Positions 23,848-36,029 of a stretch of DNA of 64,000 nt are shown piece by piece. The translations under genes were made by a program, and so were the position numbers. Position 1 is the first letter of the stretch. Each line of letters opens with the position of its first letter. This stretch comes from Carettochelys insculpta (taxonomy: Eukaryota > Chordata > Testudines > Carettochelyidae). Below the pieces are notes generated by a model. That model made no database searches. It was not told the origin of the DNA and worked only from the letters and a program-made list of their open reading frames with translations. The stretch covers positions 37,195,501 to 37,259,500 of the forward strand of contig NC_134150.1 of NCBI RefSeq assembly GCF_033958435.1, given 5' to 3'.

Positions 23848-24095
23848 TGCCCCAGTGCCCCAGGGTTAATTTAAAGGGCCTAAGGTGCCGTCCTCTGCTG
23901 CAGTAGAGGTGGTGGTAGTGGCTGGAAGCCCCAGACCCTTTTGAATCACCTGGCCCTGAGGCAACTGTCCCCTTCCATCCAACTGGCAGGCCTGATTGAC
24001 AGTGTTATAGTCATAAATGTGCACCAGGCACCACACAGTTCCTAACAGGCCCCCAAACAACAGGAGTGGGTAGAGTACTGTACACCACAATTGTT
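23848..24095. repeat. Dispersed repeat (GC-rich, AATTTAAAGGGCC core)
   Basis: The core around 23868 (TTAATTTAAAGGGCC) followed by GC-rich sequence resembles 43284-43400 and 29150-29270. All three have a short TTTAAA block beside a Gln/Gly-like GC-rich stretch and CAACTG or similar. It lies between the two Harbinger gene remnants. Its class is unknown to me. Confidence 0.4.
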
Positions 24096-24229
24096 TATTG
24101 TGATTGACTGTTTAAAGTCCTCCTGATCTATATAGATCCACACTGAGCTCTTCTAATAGTCCTTCTGTCTGACTGTTCAAACTCAGCAGACTGATACTCA
24201 CTTTTGCTCTTTACCTCAAAGGCAACTTT

Positions 24230-25290
24230 TCTGTCTTGCTCAGAGACATTAAGTAGAACACAGCAGGCAACTATAAACATTGTAGTGTTTTTTTTTAACT
24301 GAAATCCAATCTTGTAAATAAAGAATGCCAGTATCCCACAAATCTACCAAAAGCCTGTTCAACTGTCATTTTGTACTTGATGAGCTGGTAGCTGGATCCT
24401 TGCTTGGTCCTGCCAGAGTGGCTGGTGTACAGCTTATTAACCAGCGGAATAGCAGGTAGACTGGTTTCCCAAAATTACATTCCAGCATCATCAGTCAGTG
24501 GAAAAAAGTCACTGCTTGTAGCTTTCCGAACAGTCCTGTGTTGCAAAGTCATGCATATTCCCCAGCCAGATAATGTTAATGTGAATAAAGTGTCCTCAAT
24601 GATCCAGTGACATTTCCATAAGCATTGGAAAGTAGCCCTTTCTGCTGACATAAACTGTGGCAAAGCAGACTGGTGACAGAAGAGGAGTAATGCATGCTAT
24701 CGTGCCACTGCAGTTCAAAAGACCCATTTCTGCAAATACATTCATGTTGCTCAGAATCATAGCCCTGCATAACAGGAGATGATTAATGACCCCGCACACT
24801 TGTATGATGATAACTCTGTCTGTGAATGTTCCAACTTCAAACTGATTTCCCACTGAACAGTAGTAAATCTAGCATTGTAAGTTTCCACGGTGCTATCAGC
24901 AGTCCCTTCTCCACTGTCAGTGCAGCTCTTGTTCTCATATCTTTTTGCTGGAGAGCTGGAGTCAGCACAGCACAAAGATCCAGGAATGTGGTCTTGCACA
25001 TCAGAAAGTTCTCCAGCCATTGGTCATCCTGAGCTTGCATCGCAATGGGATCCCACAAATCAGTGTTCATTTCTGGAGACCAGAAGAAGGTATTTCACCA
25101 TCTCCAGCTGCTCTGTGAAGGCCACCGACAACCACAGCAAAATCATGTCCTGTGCTTGCAACACGGGTGACAAGAGTGCAGAGATGAGCAAGCTCCATGC
25201 TTCTGACAGAGATGGCAGACAGCAAGAAGGGCTGTGTGAATTCATATATGTTTTTTAAGACGTGAAAACTGTGGGATGGTGAAAGTTGCA
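24230..25290 (-). pseudogene. PIF/Harbinger (HARBI1-like) transposase fossil
   Basis: Read on the minus strand from about 25250 downward, successive frames give LLWLSVAFTEQLEMVKYLLL, then QDDQWLENFLMCKTTFLDLC with ALTPALQQKDMRTRAALTVEK, GNQFEVGTFT with IQVCGVINHLLL, YVSRKGYFPMLME, LPLTDDAGM and finally KMTVEQAFGRFVGYWHSLFT near 24325-24385. This is the order of HARBI1-type transposases: helical N-terminal part, DDE nuclease fold, and the last acidic residue in the TVE-AFGR motif. The frame breaks several times and stops interrupt it, so no protein is possible. Active family members cut and paste DNA with a Myb-like partner; a candidate partner remnant lies at 23060-23540. The transposon's own terminal repeats were not found. 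Confidence 0.82.
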
Positions 25291-28137
25291 TGTTGACCCT
25301 TGCTCCAAGTCACTCCTGTGTGACTCCTTTCTGGCCCACAATACAATGCCAAAACTTTCCAAAGGACAGTGTACTGGAGGGTGGCAAGTTGTACACTGAG
25401 GTTCATATGCCTGGTTCACTGGGCATAGACAAAAGCATTTCTGGTGACTAGGACCAACATGAGGAGCCAAGTATGCACACGTACACAAGCTTTTCACAAA
25501 TGGTGGGAGCTATATGCTTATATAACCTGCATCAGCAAAAGCTTGTACTATGGCCATGGTGTAAGCTAGAAACCTCCCACCAACATAACCATGCTGAAAT
25601 GCTGCCAGAATCCAGCCAGAAATTGCTTTGTTGGTGCTGATGATTGTACCAGTGCCATTTGGACTACACTGTTACAGAAACACTTGCCAAATATTCCCAT
25701 TAAGGCTGGCAGATGTTGGGGTATGTAAGAGTTAAATAACCTGGAGAACCAGTACCACGGTAATAGGAAAAAGTGCCAAAGACAAGCACTGTTTCTTCTG
25801 CTTGTTAGGTAAAGTTTGCTACCCCTGTCCCTCCCTTCCAGCAGAGAGTGTGCAGCTGAACTAGAAAAGTAGATTTTAATGAACGCTCCAGGTATAAGTC
25901 GTGTTATCGTCCTCCCGTTTTCCTTTCCCAGATGCCTAGAAATATAAATTCAGTGTTATAGCTTCTTTCTGCAACCTGTAAGCTGCTGCATAAAGGAGTC
26001 TGTGCTGTTAAAATTGAATGATTCTGCTAAAAGTGCTGTAAACAGTGAATGGGGGCAGGCATGATTATATTCAACACATGGTTTATAATATGTGTTTATA
26101 TTATAAGGGCTAAAGGGGAGTTATAATAGATGTGAGTGTTTATATAGTAATCTGGATAAAAGAGTGTGTCTGTGGTTAATGTGAACAGATTGGGTTAGGA
26201 GGAATGAATGTCAGCAATAAGGAAACCCTTCTACCCATCTGCCTCTGGGTCTCCCCACTCTTTTCTTTCCAACTGCTGAAATTCAGAATTCCTGATTGAT
26301 GAGAAATTTCATTGTTTCAAAACATGGATTTTGTTTGAAATTTACCATCAGTTGGTGAGTCCCAAGACATTTGCTCTGGAAACGCTGAAACACAATGTTT
26401 CTGAAACAGAAAAAGTTCTCCTGATCCTGGACAACTGCTCAGAGAAATTGCCATGATTCATGCTGCAACTTGGTAATCAACAGCCAGGAGCCTGATCTGA
26501 ATCATGGTGGCAGCTGTCAAGGTTCCATGGGCAGTCTAAACACATGGGCTTCCCAACTCCTGAGCTGCTTGACTCCTACCGGGTCTGGCTTAGTAATAGG
26601 GAGCCTGGAAGGGCACAGAGCTTTGATTTTCATGGATGGTTTCCTTGCATGATCCAGGGTTCTCAGGGCTTCCAGGCTCCTTAAAGCAGTGCAGAGACCC
26701 TAGACCCCAAGATGCAGGCTTGATGTGTGACTAGCTGGGCTGCTACACTTTCAACTCTGGCAACAGGGAGCCTGGAAGCTACAGCTGAGCTAGGAGACAG
26801 GTGTACCAACTACAGTCAACTCTCCAACTATTTCCAGGCTCCTGTGTTACTGCAGGCAGACTGGAAACCTGGGAGGGTCTCAGCCTTGGAATAGACAGCA
26901 TGGTGGGGCTGGTCTGGGGACATTGCCCCAAGAATCTCTGGAGTCTCCAGCTTACTGGTAGCAAAGCTGGCAGGGAACTGGGCAGTCTGGTGGGATGTGT
27001 CTGCTGTATGAAGTATCCCCACAGCATACACAATTCTAAATTTTCTTTTAGCAAATATTCACTCATTTGTGCTAAAATTCATATAAGGTGTGGATTTGCA
27101 CTAGTAAAGCTCAGATGTTCATGGGAAACAAACATGAATCTAGTGTGAATACTGATGAATAGAACATCTTCCAAACTTTTGTGCACATCTATGGGTGGTT
27201 TTTGTCACTAGTTGCTCCAGCTGCCTTACTGACATGGAAGATTAATGCCTATTGGACTAAAAGAGTTCTGTATCCACAAGTGCATGGGAAAACAACTCAA
27301 GTGCTCAGATATTTGCCCAAGTCTACATCTGGTGTGTTTAGATGATTCCTAATGCTGATTTGTTCTGTAAGAAACCATGTTTTTACTAGCTCTCTCTAAA
27401 AATTTGCTGGGAGCAATATGTTGATATTGACTTGAGTTCATGCTGCTTTTAACTCCATGGGTTATCCCTTTAATCTTGTTCCAAATCCTCAAAAGCACCT
27501 CATTCTTCTTCATTCAATGGGAGTCTTAGACAGAGATGCTTTAAATAGAATTTTAACACAGGATTGGCAAAAGATGCTGTTCTAGGGAAGGAAGAGACGT
27601 ATTTAATCAGTGTATGTTATAAGGAGTGAGCCACAGCTTGCACAATGTGACTAGAGCAGATTTTGGAGCAGGCCTGCATCAGACTGACTTTATTGGGAAA
27701 TCTTGACTGTGAATTTAGCCCTCGCTGCTTGCAAATCTTTCACGTACTTTTCTACATCTAGACAGATAGACCTGTAAGTATTTGTTCAATGGTTTTTGCA
27801 AATAAATTTCAGACTCTGCATTGCTGGCAAACTATTTGCCTTGGGCATGTCTGATTTATTCTGTGAATTGTCACCTAAGTCACAAGGTATTGCTTCTGCT
27901 TTCAGCTGGAGTGAATTTAAAACTTTGCACCAAAGAAAAATGAACACTGAAGAATGCACTTCTGGGGAAAATTTTCACATGACACGTCACTTGTGCAAGT
28001 TCCAGGATTCATGGATATTTCAAACAAACCAGTGCTGGTCCAAATATTTGCTAACAGATTATATGAATCTGGGAATAGTAGCGGTGCAATGTTTAGTTTT
28101 AAAACCTATTTGCAAACTACTTCTCCTACTACCCTAC
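25291..28137. other. No recognised feature
   Basis: Frames of up to 144 residues overlap on both strands and lack domains. GGGAGCCTGGAAG recurs at 26601 and 26765, hinting at an unrecognised local repeat. Confidence 0.45.
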
Positions 28138-28139
28138 TA

Positions 28140-28741
28140 CAGGTTGAACCTCTCTAGTCTGGCACTGTTGGGACCTGATTGGTGCCAAACGAGAGAATTT
28201 GCTGAACCATGGGAGGTCAGTATTGTCTAGAATATTACTAACAATTCCATTGCTTTCTGGGCTCTTAGTAGACAGTTAGGGGTCAGGTAGAGCTAAATAA
28301 CAGTTGAGAACACTGAAGGCTTGTCTACATTTGCTCCCAGCTTCTAAGGGGGCACATTAATCAGGGTAACAGGAATTTAGAGGAGTAAAGGGACTTCAAA
28401 GTAGCACGGACCCTTCTAAGTGCCCATGGCCACACGCACGCAGGCACTTCGAAGTTTGATGCTTCGAAGTTGCCACAGGGGAGAATTAGCCTAATGAAGT
28501 GCTGTGTATTCACGGCAGAACTTTAGTAGTAATCTCCCATTACCCTGATTAACATGCCCCCTTTGAAGGTGGGGGCAAATATAGACCCAGCCTGAAAGCC
28601 AGAACTGATGGTGGTAAACTTTATGGGCCCCCGGGAAACTTGGACATACCCATGGGAAGTAGTTGTCCAGCTAACTAAAATCATGCCACATTACAGGTCT
28701 TCTTGGACGAAAAAGTGCTGGATTAGAGAGGATTCAGCCTG
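28140..28741. mobile_element. Tigger-like element (CAGGTTGAACC ends), TA-flanked, with nested MITE
   Basis: CAGGTTGAACCTCTCTAGTC opens and GATTAGAGAGGATTCAGCCT plus G closes it, with TA at 28138-28139 and 28742-28743. A MITE sits inside at 28318-28592. Without it the element is about 327 bp, the same size as the relative at 32738-33064. The ends resemble those of mammalian Tigger/pogo-type MITEs (CAGGTTGAG...), known from memory. Confidence 0.72.
28318..28592. mobile_element. MITE nested in a Tigger-like element
   Basis: The ends GGCTTGTCTACATTTGC and GCAAATATAGACCCAGCC are inverted repeats. TGAA flanks both sides (28314-28317, 28593-28596), or TGA if the first base of the element is counted as A. 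ACTTCGAAGTTTGATGCTTC holds two TTCGAA palindromes. It lies wholly inside the element at 28140-28741 and is therefore younger than it. Confidence 0.75.
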
Positions 28742-29139
28742 TAGCTCTATTCCTGTCTCCTTTTTCCAGTGATGCAAACTAAGATCTTTCTCTTTCCAAT
28801 ACATTGCGGTTACCTTTTGAAAATGAACAGCTTTCCACATACACTGCCGAGAAATAAGCAAAACATGCTTTGATGTCATAAATCAATTCCTCATAAATAC
28901 CAAGGTTCACTGTTCGGTTAGTAGCTATCATACTAACCTTTTAAAATTACAGTGTTTACTGGTAAACACCTTCTCTGTGCACCCAACATTGGAAGGACAC
29001 AGTGCAAGAGTGTGCCATTGATCTATTTCCAAGTTCAGCTAAAAGCTGCATTCTTTCATTGCTTGCACCTTTCTCATCTGCTTACAGGCTCACTGACTGA
29101 GGGGAGGCAGAGGGGGCAGTCATCCCAGGGCCTGATGAG

Positions 29140-29275
29140 TCAGAAAGGTCCAGGGGTACCAGACACCCTCGCTGCAGGAATGGCAGCAGCTAGAGCCCTG
29201 GGACCTTTAAATCACAGCCAGAATATCATGCAACATACTCCAGCAGCTCTGAAGGCTGTGGGGCAGGTAGGGAGC
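29140..29275. repeat. Dispersed repeat (GGACCTTTAAATCACAGCC core)
   Basis: GGCAGCAGCTAGAGCCCTGG and GACCTTTAAATCACAGCCAG resemble the 23.9-kb and 43.3-kb repeats. Confidence 0.35.
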
Positions 29276-29579
29276 ATGGCATGCTCCAGTCAGAGCTGAA
29301 GGTTGGCTACCCCCAGCCCTGCCCCTTCTGCACAATGCCTTGCCCCCTTTCTGGTGCATGGAACTGGGCTCCCCCCACCCTCACCCTCTCCAGGGGCCTG
29401 GAAAGCTTGGGAGCTCCCTTGTCTACTGACAGTTGTTGTTTTTCACTTTGTAAAGCATTTTGGGCTAGAGGGCCGGACACAAAGCCCTTTGAAGTGAATG
29501 AAGAGACTCCTGTGGGTTTGGAGCCAGCCCTTCTAAGGTGCATTAAGGATGCTATGTAAAGAAAATAGTATTGTGGATA

Positions 29580-29665
29580 CAGTAATCCCTTGATTTAATG
29601 GACCCTGATTTAATGGACTTCGGAAATAATGGATGCTGTCTACCAGCCCTCTGCACCCACTCCCC
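29580..29665. mobile_element. Tigger-like left-end fragment (CAGTAATCCCTTGA)
   Basis: TA precedes CAGTAATCCCTTGATTTAAT, and GGACCCTGATTTAATGGACT continues. The terminus differs from the CAGGTTGAACC group but has the same TA-CAG start. Confidence 0.45.
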
Positions 29666-31009
29666 ACCCTTAAATAAATGCTGGAGACTCATCAGGGTAA
29701 ATGAATTTGGGGAAAAAAATATTGAACAATAATTTGAGAACATTGTCTGCAAAAAAAAATGCAATCTGAGCAGAAAGGAAATAAACTCAATAAATGTGGT
29801 TAATTACTTCATTACTCAGCATTCATGTATATTAGAAACCTAGAGCGAAAATTATTGAAATAGTGGTTGAACCCCATAGGAAAACTTTTAGATCTGGATT
29901 CACTTCCCCTCCCATTCTCCGAAATCTCCAGCAACGTGGCTAAACAGTGTTAATTGCTCTGTCTCTAGTGAAAAATACAGATAAGTTATTGCTTTCTTGT
30001 TACAGCACTTTCACATCTAACAAGGGTGGCAGAATTGATTTCAAACCAGATACTGTTGTAGGCTCTACAGGTCAACCACTAAAAAACAGGATTGTGAGTA
30101 GTAGCAGAGGTTCAGAGGGTCACTATAACAAGGACTAGCTTGGATTCCCTTTCAATATACCCCACCTGCATTGAGACTGTCAGGTTTCTTCAAAATTGCA
30201 TTTCTTGGGGAAGTAGAGAGCCTGTTTGCCAATCTAAAGGGCACTGGTCCTTTGTCAAAGACAAGGAAGATGGATTCGAAAATTAAATGGTTGCTTTTTT
30301 CCCCACGCAACTTTCAGAGAGAGTTTTTAAGTGAAGTTTACATAGGGTAATGGAAAGATACACTGTCACTATTTGGGAAGATAAGCTGATGCTCATTGAA
30401 CTTCTCCAAACAGTACACTCTAGAAGCAACACTCAGTGAATGCTAATGGGAATCACAAAAGCATTTTTTTTTTAAATTGCAGCCAAGGATCTCTGTTGTT
30501 AAAGCTAAATCACTCATTTGCCAAGGACAGCTGCTCTTTAATAGTCCCTAACCTCCCAGAGATCTGTGCATTCGGGTTGCCATTTTTTGTGGGCTCTTTG
30601 TATTCTTCATTTTTCCTTGAAGAATTCTGTATGTTTTTGCTTTTCTGATCTGAGATATTTGTGATTCTTCATAGCTGGCCTGACTCCCAGTTTTTCTTGT
30701 TGTTTTATGTTCTTTTTGTATGGATGATAACATTCTCCTCTGGTGTGTAGTCTGATTCTTTTTTTTTTCTTCCCAAGAGTGAGTTGGTATGCAGCAGGTT
30801 TTGGAGCCCACATTATTTCCACAGACTGGAGGCAGAGAAGAGGTTTTCTTCTTTGATATCCCTTATGCATTGTTTCAGGGTTGTAAAGGGACTGTTTGTG
30901 CTATTTTTTGATGGAGAAAAAGGTTATTCTGCCAAATCGATATCAAATCTGACAGACTGAAGCAGAAGGGTTCTTGGAAATTCAGTATGGCCCAAGTTTG
31001 GATTTCAGA
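29666..31009. other. No recognised feature
   Basis: AT-rich, with T and A runs near 30465 and 30760. No exon was seen. Confidence 0.5.
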
Positions 31010-31018
31010 AAGCACTTT

Positions 31019-31291
31019 ATAGACTAACAGATATTTTGGAGCATAAGCTTTCGTGGGCAAACACCCTGCTTCATCAGATGCATGGTTGCGGGGAGAGGTT
31101 CAGAGGAGTATTTAAAGAGTGGGGTCCTCTTTAAATACTTCTCTGAACCCTCCCCCACACTCATGCATCTGATGAAGTGGGTCTTTGCCCACAAAAGCTT
31201 ATGCTCCAAAATATCTGTTCGTATATAAAGTGCCACAGGTCTTCTTGTTGTTCTCAAAGACACAGACTAACACGGCTACCTCTCTGATAGC
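31019..31291 (+). mobile_element. Foldback retroposon, 5'-shortened copy
   Basis: ATAGACTAACAGATATTTTG at 31019 pairs with CAAAATATCTGTTCGTATAT in the right arm. AGTATTTAAAGAGTGGGGTC and the following CTCTTTAAATACT form the centre. The tail CAGACTAACACGGCTACC and TCTCTGATAG ends it. AAGCACTTT occurs at 31010-31018 and 31292-31300. Part of that could be element sequence, since complete copies have GCACTTTATAGAC at this point, so the duplication is less certain than in other copies. Confidence 0.72.
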
Positions 31292-32236
31292 AAGCACTTT
31301 TTCACCCTAGAATGATCAGGAGGAATAACAAATAGACGCTTCCATCATCTGCTTCATTTCATGATAGCTGTAATTTTTAAAGTGGATTACTTAAGAAAAG
31401 TAATTCTGGATTTTTTTGATGGCAGTTGAAGGGAGAGCTTTAATTTCATATTCTAGCCAACTCGACTCGTGTTACATTAATTCTTTCTGAGAGAAGTCTT
31501 AAAATCTTGTCCACTGCCTCTCTTCACCTGACTCCAGGAAGTGAAATAAATTGCCCTGGTGAGAAAGAAAACCTTGTCTGCTTGACAGTTGTTGAGTAAA
31601 CCTCCATATAGACCACTCTGGATACATGTTCTGGTCAAAGAAGTCCCCCGGGATGGAAGTGTAATTCAGATCCTTCTGAGAACTGTGCTGACACTTCAAA
31701 AATTCATCAAAACTTAAGGTTCCAAATATCTTAATATTTCTTCCATGCAGAACTGAGGTCAGGATGTGACTGTTGTTTTGTGGCTTTTCTTTTCAATGTC
31801 CAAGTCTTCCTTCTTGCTTTCTACACATTATGGTCTGCAGCCATGTTGTCCAACATACTAGCCACATCTGGCTATATGGCTGGTTGAGTGTGGCTCATTA
31901 GCTTGAAAAATAAATATATTTTCAGAATAATATGGCTAGTTTGCTATGGTGGCTACTGCTTCAGAACTGGATGGATACCATGGATCTACAGCACTGCCCC
32001 TGAATTGTCCTGCACTCAAAGCAGCATCTTCAATTTGGTCCCCCAGTTGACCTCATCCCACACAAGATTTAACTTTGTCTCTTTCACTGTTGCAGATTAT
32101 TTCCATCAGCAATGTTGGGTCATGAAACAGACATGCTCTATGCTAAGGATGAAAGAAATCCACAGCACTTGGTTTTTGAGCAATGACTTCTATTGTCCCT
32201 AGGCTTTGGTAGATGGAGAGGCAGGTTCACCTGGCT

Positions 32237-32410
32237 ACTATACAGGCCTGGCCTTAGGGCAAGGCGAGCAAGGTGGTTGCCTTGGGCCTTGTGTTTCAGG
32301 GCTCTGCACTCCAGTCTATTTCAGCATCCACCACCAACCAGCAGGGCCCTGAGGTCAGCATACTGCCTTTGGCCCCACCCACTAACCAGGGCCCTGCTGA
32401 GCCAGCTCTG
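32237..32410. repeat. Dispersed repeat (GGCCTTAGGGCAAGG type)
   Basis: GGCCTGGCCTTAGGGCAAGG, GTGGTTGCCTTGGGCCTTGT and CAGGGCCCTGAGGTCAGCAT are typical of a widespread vertebrate repeat with degenerate ends. A shorter relative (GGGCTGGCCCAAGGCATGTA) lies at 33644. Confidence 0.4.
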
Positions 32411-32737
32411 CTACTATATGCCATACCTTGAAACTGCCTCAGGCTGTTTTTATTTTGGCTAGAGGTGTCCCGGTTACTAGCCACTGAACTTTCATTTTCA
32501 TCTATTGCTGTCCTAACCATTCATGCATCTGCTCAGGGGGCTGTATCTTTTAGATCCTTCACTGCCTCTTTGAGCAGCCATACAGTTCTTTTTGGGGGTG
32601 GGGGGGGGAAACAACTTTGCTTTTATGATACCACATGCTGAGGAACTCTGGGAAATATTAGATCTGTTGTTTCCCATTAAAGCCCACTAGCTGACCCATG
32701 CATGACCTCATTTAGCCAGGAATTTCCAGGGATAGGA

Positions 32738-33064
32738 TGGGTTGAACCTATCTAGTCTGGCATTCTCTCGTCAGGAACATCCATGGCCTGGCATGATTTT
32801 AGTTAGCTGGATGTCCACTTATCATGCATGTAGCCAAGCTTCCTGTAGTCTCATAAAGTCTGTTTACAAGCACCAGTACCGGGTTTCAGTATTCTGTGCT
32901 AGTATTTAGCTCTAATTTACCCCTAAATGTCTTCTACGAGCCCAGTAAGCAGTGGAAGTGTTGATAATTCTGCTAGATGATATTGACTTCCTGTGCTTTG
33001 GCAAATTCTCTGGTTCGGCACCAGTCAGCTCCCAAGGGTGCTAGACCAGAGAAGGTTCAACTTG
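32738..33064. mobile_element. Tigger-like element (CAGGTTGAACC ends)
   Basis: GGGTTGAACCTATCTAGTCT and GACCAGAGAAGGTTCAACTT plus G are the ends, with TA on the right. The inner order (TCTGGCA, TCTGGTTCGGCACC, CTAGACCAGAG) follows the family. Confidence 0.68.
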
Positions 33065-34586
33065 TAGCAGGCGTGAGTGTGTTAGCTGAACGTAAAATAG
33101 GTGCTGACCTGACCCATTACCCAAACAGCCAATCAGATCCCAAATTCATTTGAAGGAGTATTTTAAAGTTTAAATAGCACCTGCTCTGCTTTTCTCCCCT
33201 TCATTTTTGATGCCTCTGTTGTCTGACTAATCTCAAAGTGAAACTGACAGGAAGCAATGGGAGATGTTCCTCCAGGGTTACCTGACCAGAACAGGACCAG
33301 AAGGAATTCAGGGAGGAAGTCAAAAAAACCCACCCTCATCAGGTTGCTGGACCTGCATTTCATATGCCAGACCAGAGAGGCTGAGATATTTTGGATATAA
33401 GACAGTATCCAGTATCAGTGATATGCCAGCCTTCCTGACTGATCTGTCTGCAGGGTTTGAACCCAGCCATTTGGATCTAAAAGTATGAAGCCTCTACCAC
33501 CTGAATTAAATGCCAAGTGCTGTCTGGATGCAGTAACAAGACTCCTAAACCTCTCTATGGTCCATCTGTTTCCAGGGAACTAACATTAGTGTGGGTCTTT
33601 ATCTGGGTGATAGATGCCTTCCAACTGTTAATGCCCATGTGCAGGGCTGGCCCAAGGCATGTACAGTGCAAAGCTGCAAGGGACTCCAATAGTTGGGACC
33701 TCATCCCCTTCCCAGAAGCAGAGATATAAAGGACTAGCTGCTTACTCATATGGCCATTCTTCAAGAGCACTGATTTGGTACATGCAGCCTGGTTTCCCTC
33801 TTGTCCCTTGCAGCTGCTGAATTCTCTTCTTCAGACATTTCATAGGTTCCCTTTGGAAAAAGAAAAAAGCTCACCTCAGTACCCTCCAAATAAGCAATTT
33901 CTCCAAAAGCCAGCCAGATTCCAATCTTACCAAATATCAGCCAAAGTCACAACCTGCATCCAAAACAAAATTCTCCACCTGCTGTAGACTAAGTGTAAGC
34001 ATGATGGCCCCCTGTTTATGCTAATAATGTTTTTTGAACTGTACTTGAGCATCAGTTAACACTTACTACTTCAGGGAAGAGAAAAATCTTCCACAATAAT
34101 TGCTCATGTGTGTGATACGGCCTTCTATTAGCAATCCTATTGTCTGATACAAAGAGCATCAGATTGCTCAGATGTGCTTATACAGATGTTCAGAGTCTCA
34201 AATTGCAGTAATAGTAAGGTATTCATTTGGCATTGCATAATACGGCAAAGTTGATTCCAGTCTGCTCTCTTGTACACCTTGTGTGTCTGTGTATTGCACT
34301 TCCTTGCAGAGTACAATAAAAAGAAACATCCAATATCTGTGAAGCAGACAGATCCTCATGAGAGCCCTGGGTCTGTACTCTTTCCAGCCCTCAACTTAAA
34401 TCTAAATAGCATGGCCTGTATCAACAGTTAAAAGTATATGATTGGCCCTTTGTAAATTACTGATTGGCCCTTTGTTTCCTGAAACAGCTGGACGCTCCAA
34501 AGTAGGCTCAAGTAGGAATGTTGGCTAATTATGGGATCTGCTTCAGGGGCGTACAGCTTAATTCCTAATGAAAGCCAATGGAACTT
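33065..34586. other. Unassigned DNA with a possible SINE fragment
   Basis: GGGTTTGAACCCAGCCATTT near 33456 and GAAGCCTCTACCACCTGAAT look like an inverted tRNA-type SINE head, too short to delimit. The topoisomerase leader exon was looked for here and not found. Confidence 0.35.
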
Positions 34587-34640
34587 AGGGCTTGTCTATA
34601 CTTCAGGGTCGATCTTCCAGAGTTCAGTTTCATTACACTG
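34587..34640 (+). mobile_element. MITE left-end fragment
   Basis: AGGGCTTGTCTATACTTCAG and GGTCGATCTTCCAGAGTTCA match left ends of the TCGATCTTC-type MITE. No right end was found before exon A of the topoisomerase remnant. Confidence 0.45.
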
Positions 34641-34801
34641 TAAATAAGAACATTTAGCAATAGGAAAGTGTGACCCTAACTGATTCTATTCTGAGGCATT
34701 ATCTTTCTGGGAATTAATACCAGCTGAAAGTAAAAAGTGAAAACTTTCATTTGGCTCCTAGAAATGTTTTTGCCTCGTGAGCTATTAGGATTTGCATGCA
34801 G

Positions 34802-34913
34802 GAGGAGAGGAACTATGAAGATGGTATCAAATGGATGTTTCTCGAACATCAGAATCCTGTGTTTGCCCCAGCCTATGACCCACTGCCTGATGATGTGAAG
34901 TTTTATTATGATG
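34802..34913 (+). pseudogene. TOP1MT: TOP1MT-like exon A (type IB topoisomerase, N-terminal core)
   Basis: This 112-base block follows a splice acceptor (TTTGCATGCAG) and ends at a donor (GATG|GTAATT). It is open throughout and reads EERNYEDGIKWMFLEH, then FAPAYDPLPDDVKFYYDG, matching the start of the topoisomerase I core (EDGxKW...LEHxxPxFAPxYxPLPxxVxFxYxG). The family relaxes supercoiled DNA through a transient tyrosyl-DNA bond; TOP1MT works on mitochondrial DNA. The EDG run and the next exon favour TOP1MT over nuclear TOP1. Several usually constant positions differ (Met for Lys after KW, Gln-Asn for Lys-Gly, Ala for Pro before Tyr), which fits relaxed constraint. Exon A itself is not broken; it is called pseudogene because both downstream exons are. 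The leader exon was not found upstream. Confidence 0.8.
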
Positions 34914-35479
34914 GTAATTACCTATCTGGCAAGAATATTGCTCAATGGGTATTGATGTCCTGTGTAATGAGCTCATGCATGCTAATTGTTTCAACATAGA
35001 TTTTTATTTGGTACGAGGGTAGACACCTCAGTGAGTATGGTAGTTGTAAAATGGACCTGTTCAGAGAGAATTGAACACTGACTCAAGAAGTTATTGTACG
35101 TCATGCAGGTGTATAAAAATGTATTGATATATATTTGTATAGGTATAGATTTTGTGTGCATACGACTGTTTCTTAATCCTATAGAAATACCATTAGTAAA
35201 AGAGGCAAGAGTTCTGGTGAATTTTGGGAAAATATTCAGTTAAAAATATTATTTTGAACACTCTGCCTGATCCCCATCCCTTTTGAAAATCGATTAGACA
35301 TTGATAAATCCTGGGATATAAATGTATTCCTGAACATTCTTATGCTGTCATGGATATACATAATAGAGATAAGGCATGTGGATCTGCTCCAAAGCCCATT
35401 GAAGTCAAGGGAAAGTTTTCCATTTTATTTAAAAGGGTTTTGGATAAGGCCAATGTAGGAATAGAGAGACAATTTCAAT

Positions 35480-35742
35480 GCTGGTAGAAGTTACAGTTAC
35501 AAGTTGGGAGAGGTCTAGGTAGGATATTAGGAAAAACTATTTCTCCAGGAGGGTGGTGTAGTACTGAAATGTATTACCTAGAGAAATGGTGGAATCTCCA
35601 TCCCTAGAGGTTTTTAAGTCCCAGCTTAACAAAGTCCTGGAGGGGATGATTTAGTTAGGGTTGGTCCTGCTTTGGGCAAGGGGCTGGACTCAATGACCTC
35701 CTGAGTTCTCTTCCAGCCGTAGGATTCTACGGTATATGCAAA
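35480..35742 (+). mobile_element. CR1 LINE 3'-end fragment
   Basis: GGATATTAGGAAAAACTATT, TGGTGGAATCTCCATCCCTA, TCCTGGAGGGGATGATTTAG and GGGGCTGGACTCAATGACCT are the sense-strand end of CR1, closing in TAGGATTCTACGG. It lies in the intron after topoisomerase exon A. Confidence 0.78.
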
Positions 35743-36029
35743 TTCTTTGCTTTTGTTGGGAGCTAGCCCAATTCACAACTGTGATGAGCTTGTCTACGTA
35801 TGCCCGCATACATAGGAAAACCTACACAGTTTGATTTAAAATGCCAAACTTCCAACCTAATCAAATTCTGAAGATATACTAAAGCATTTTCATTTGGCTT
35901 TCAATATGTAAAATCTAAGTGGATTGCTTATGGAGTTTTTTTTTTTTTTTTTAGTTACACAATAGTTTCCAATTTGCAGGATTTTTATCCCCTATAAAAC
36001 AATTTTGTGAGTATTTCTCAGATCAACAA

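Noticed and set aside
24230..25290. Intact host HARBI1 gene
   Set aside because: Motifs are spread over several frames with stops, and an accessory-like remnant lies beside it, so this is a transposon fossil.
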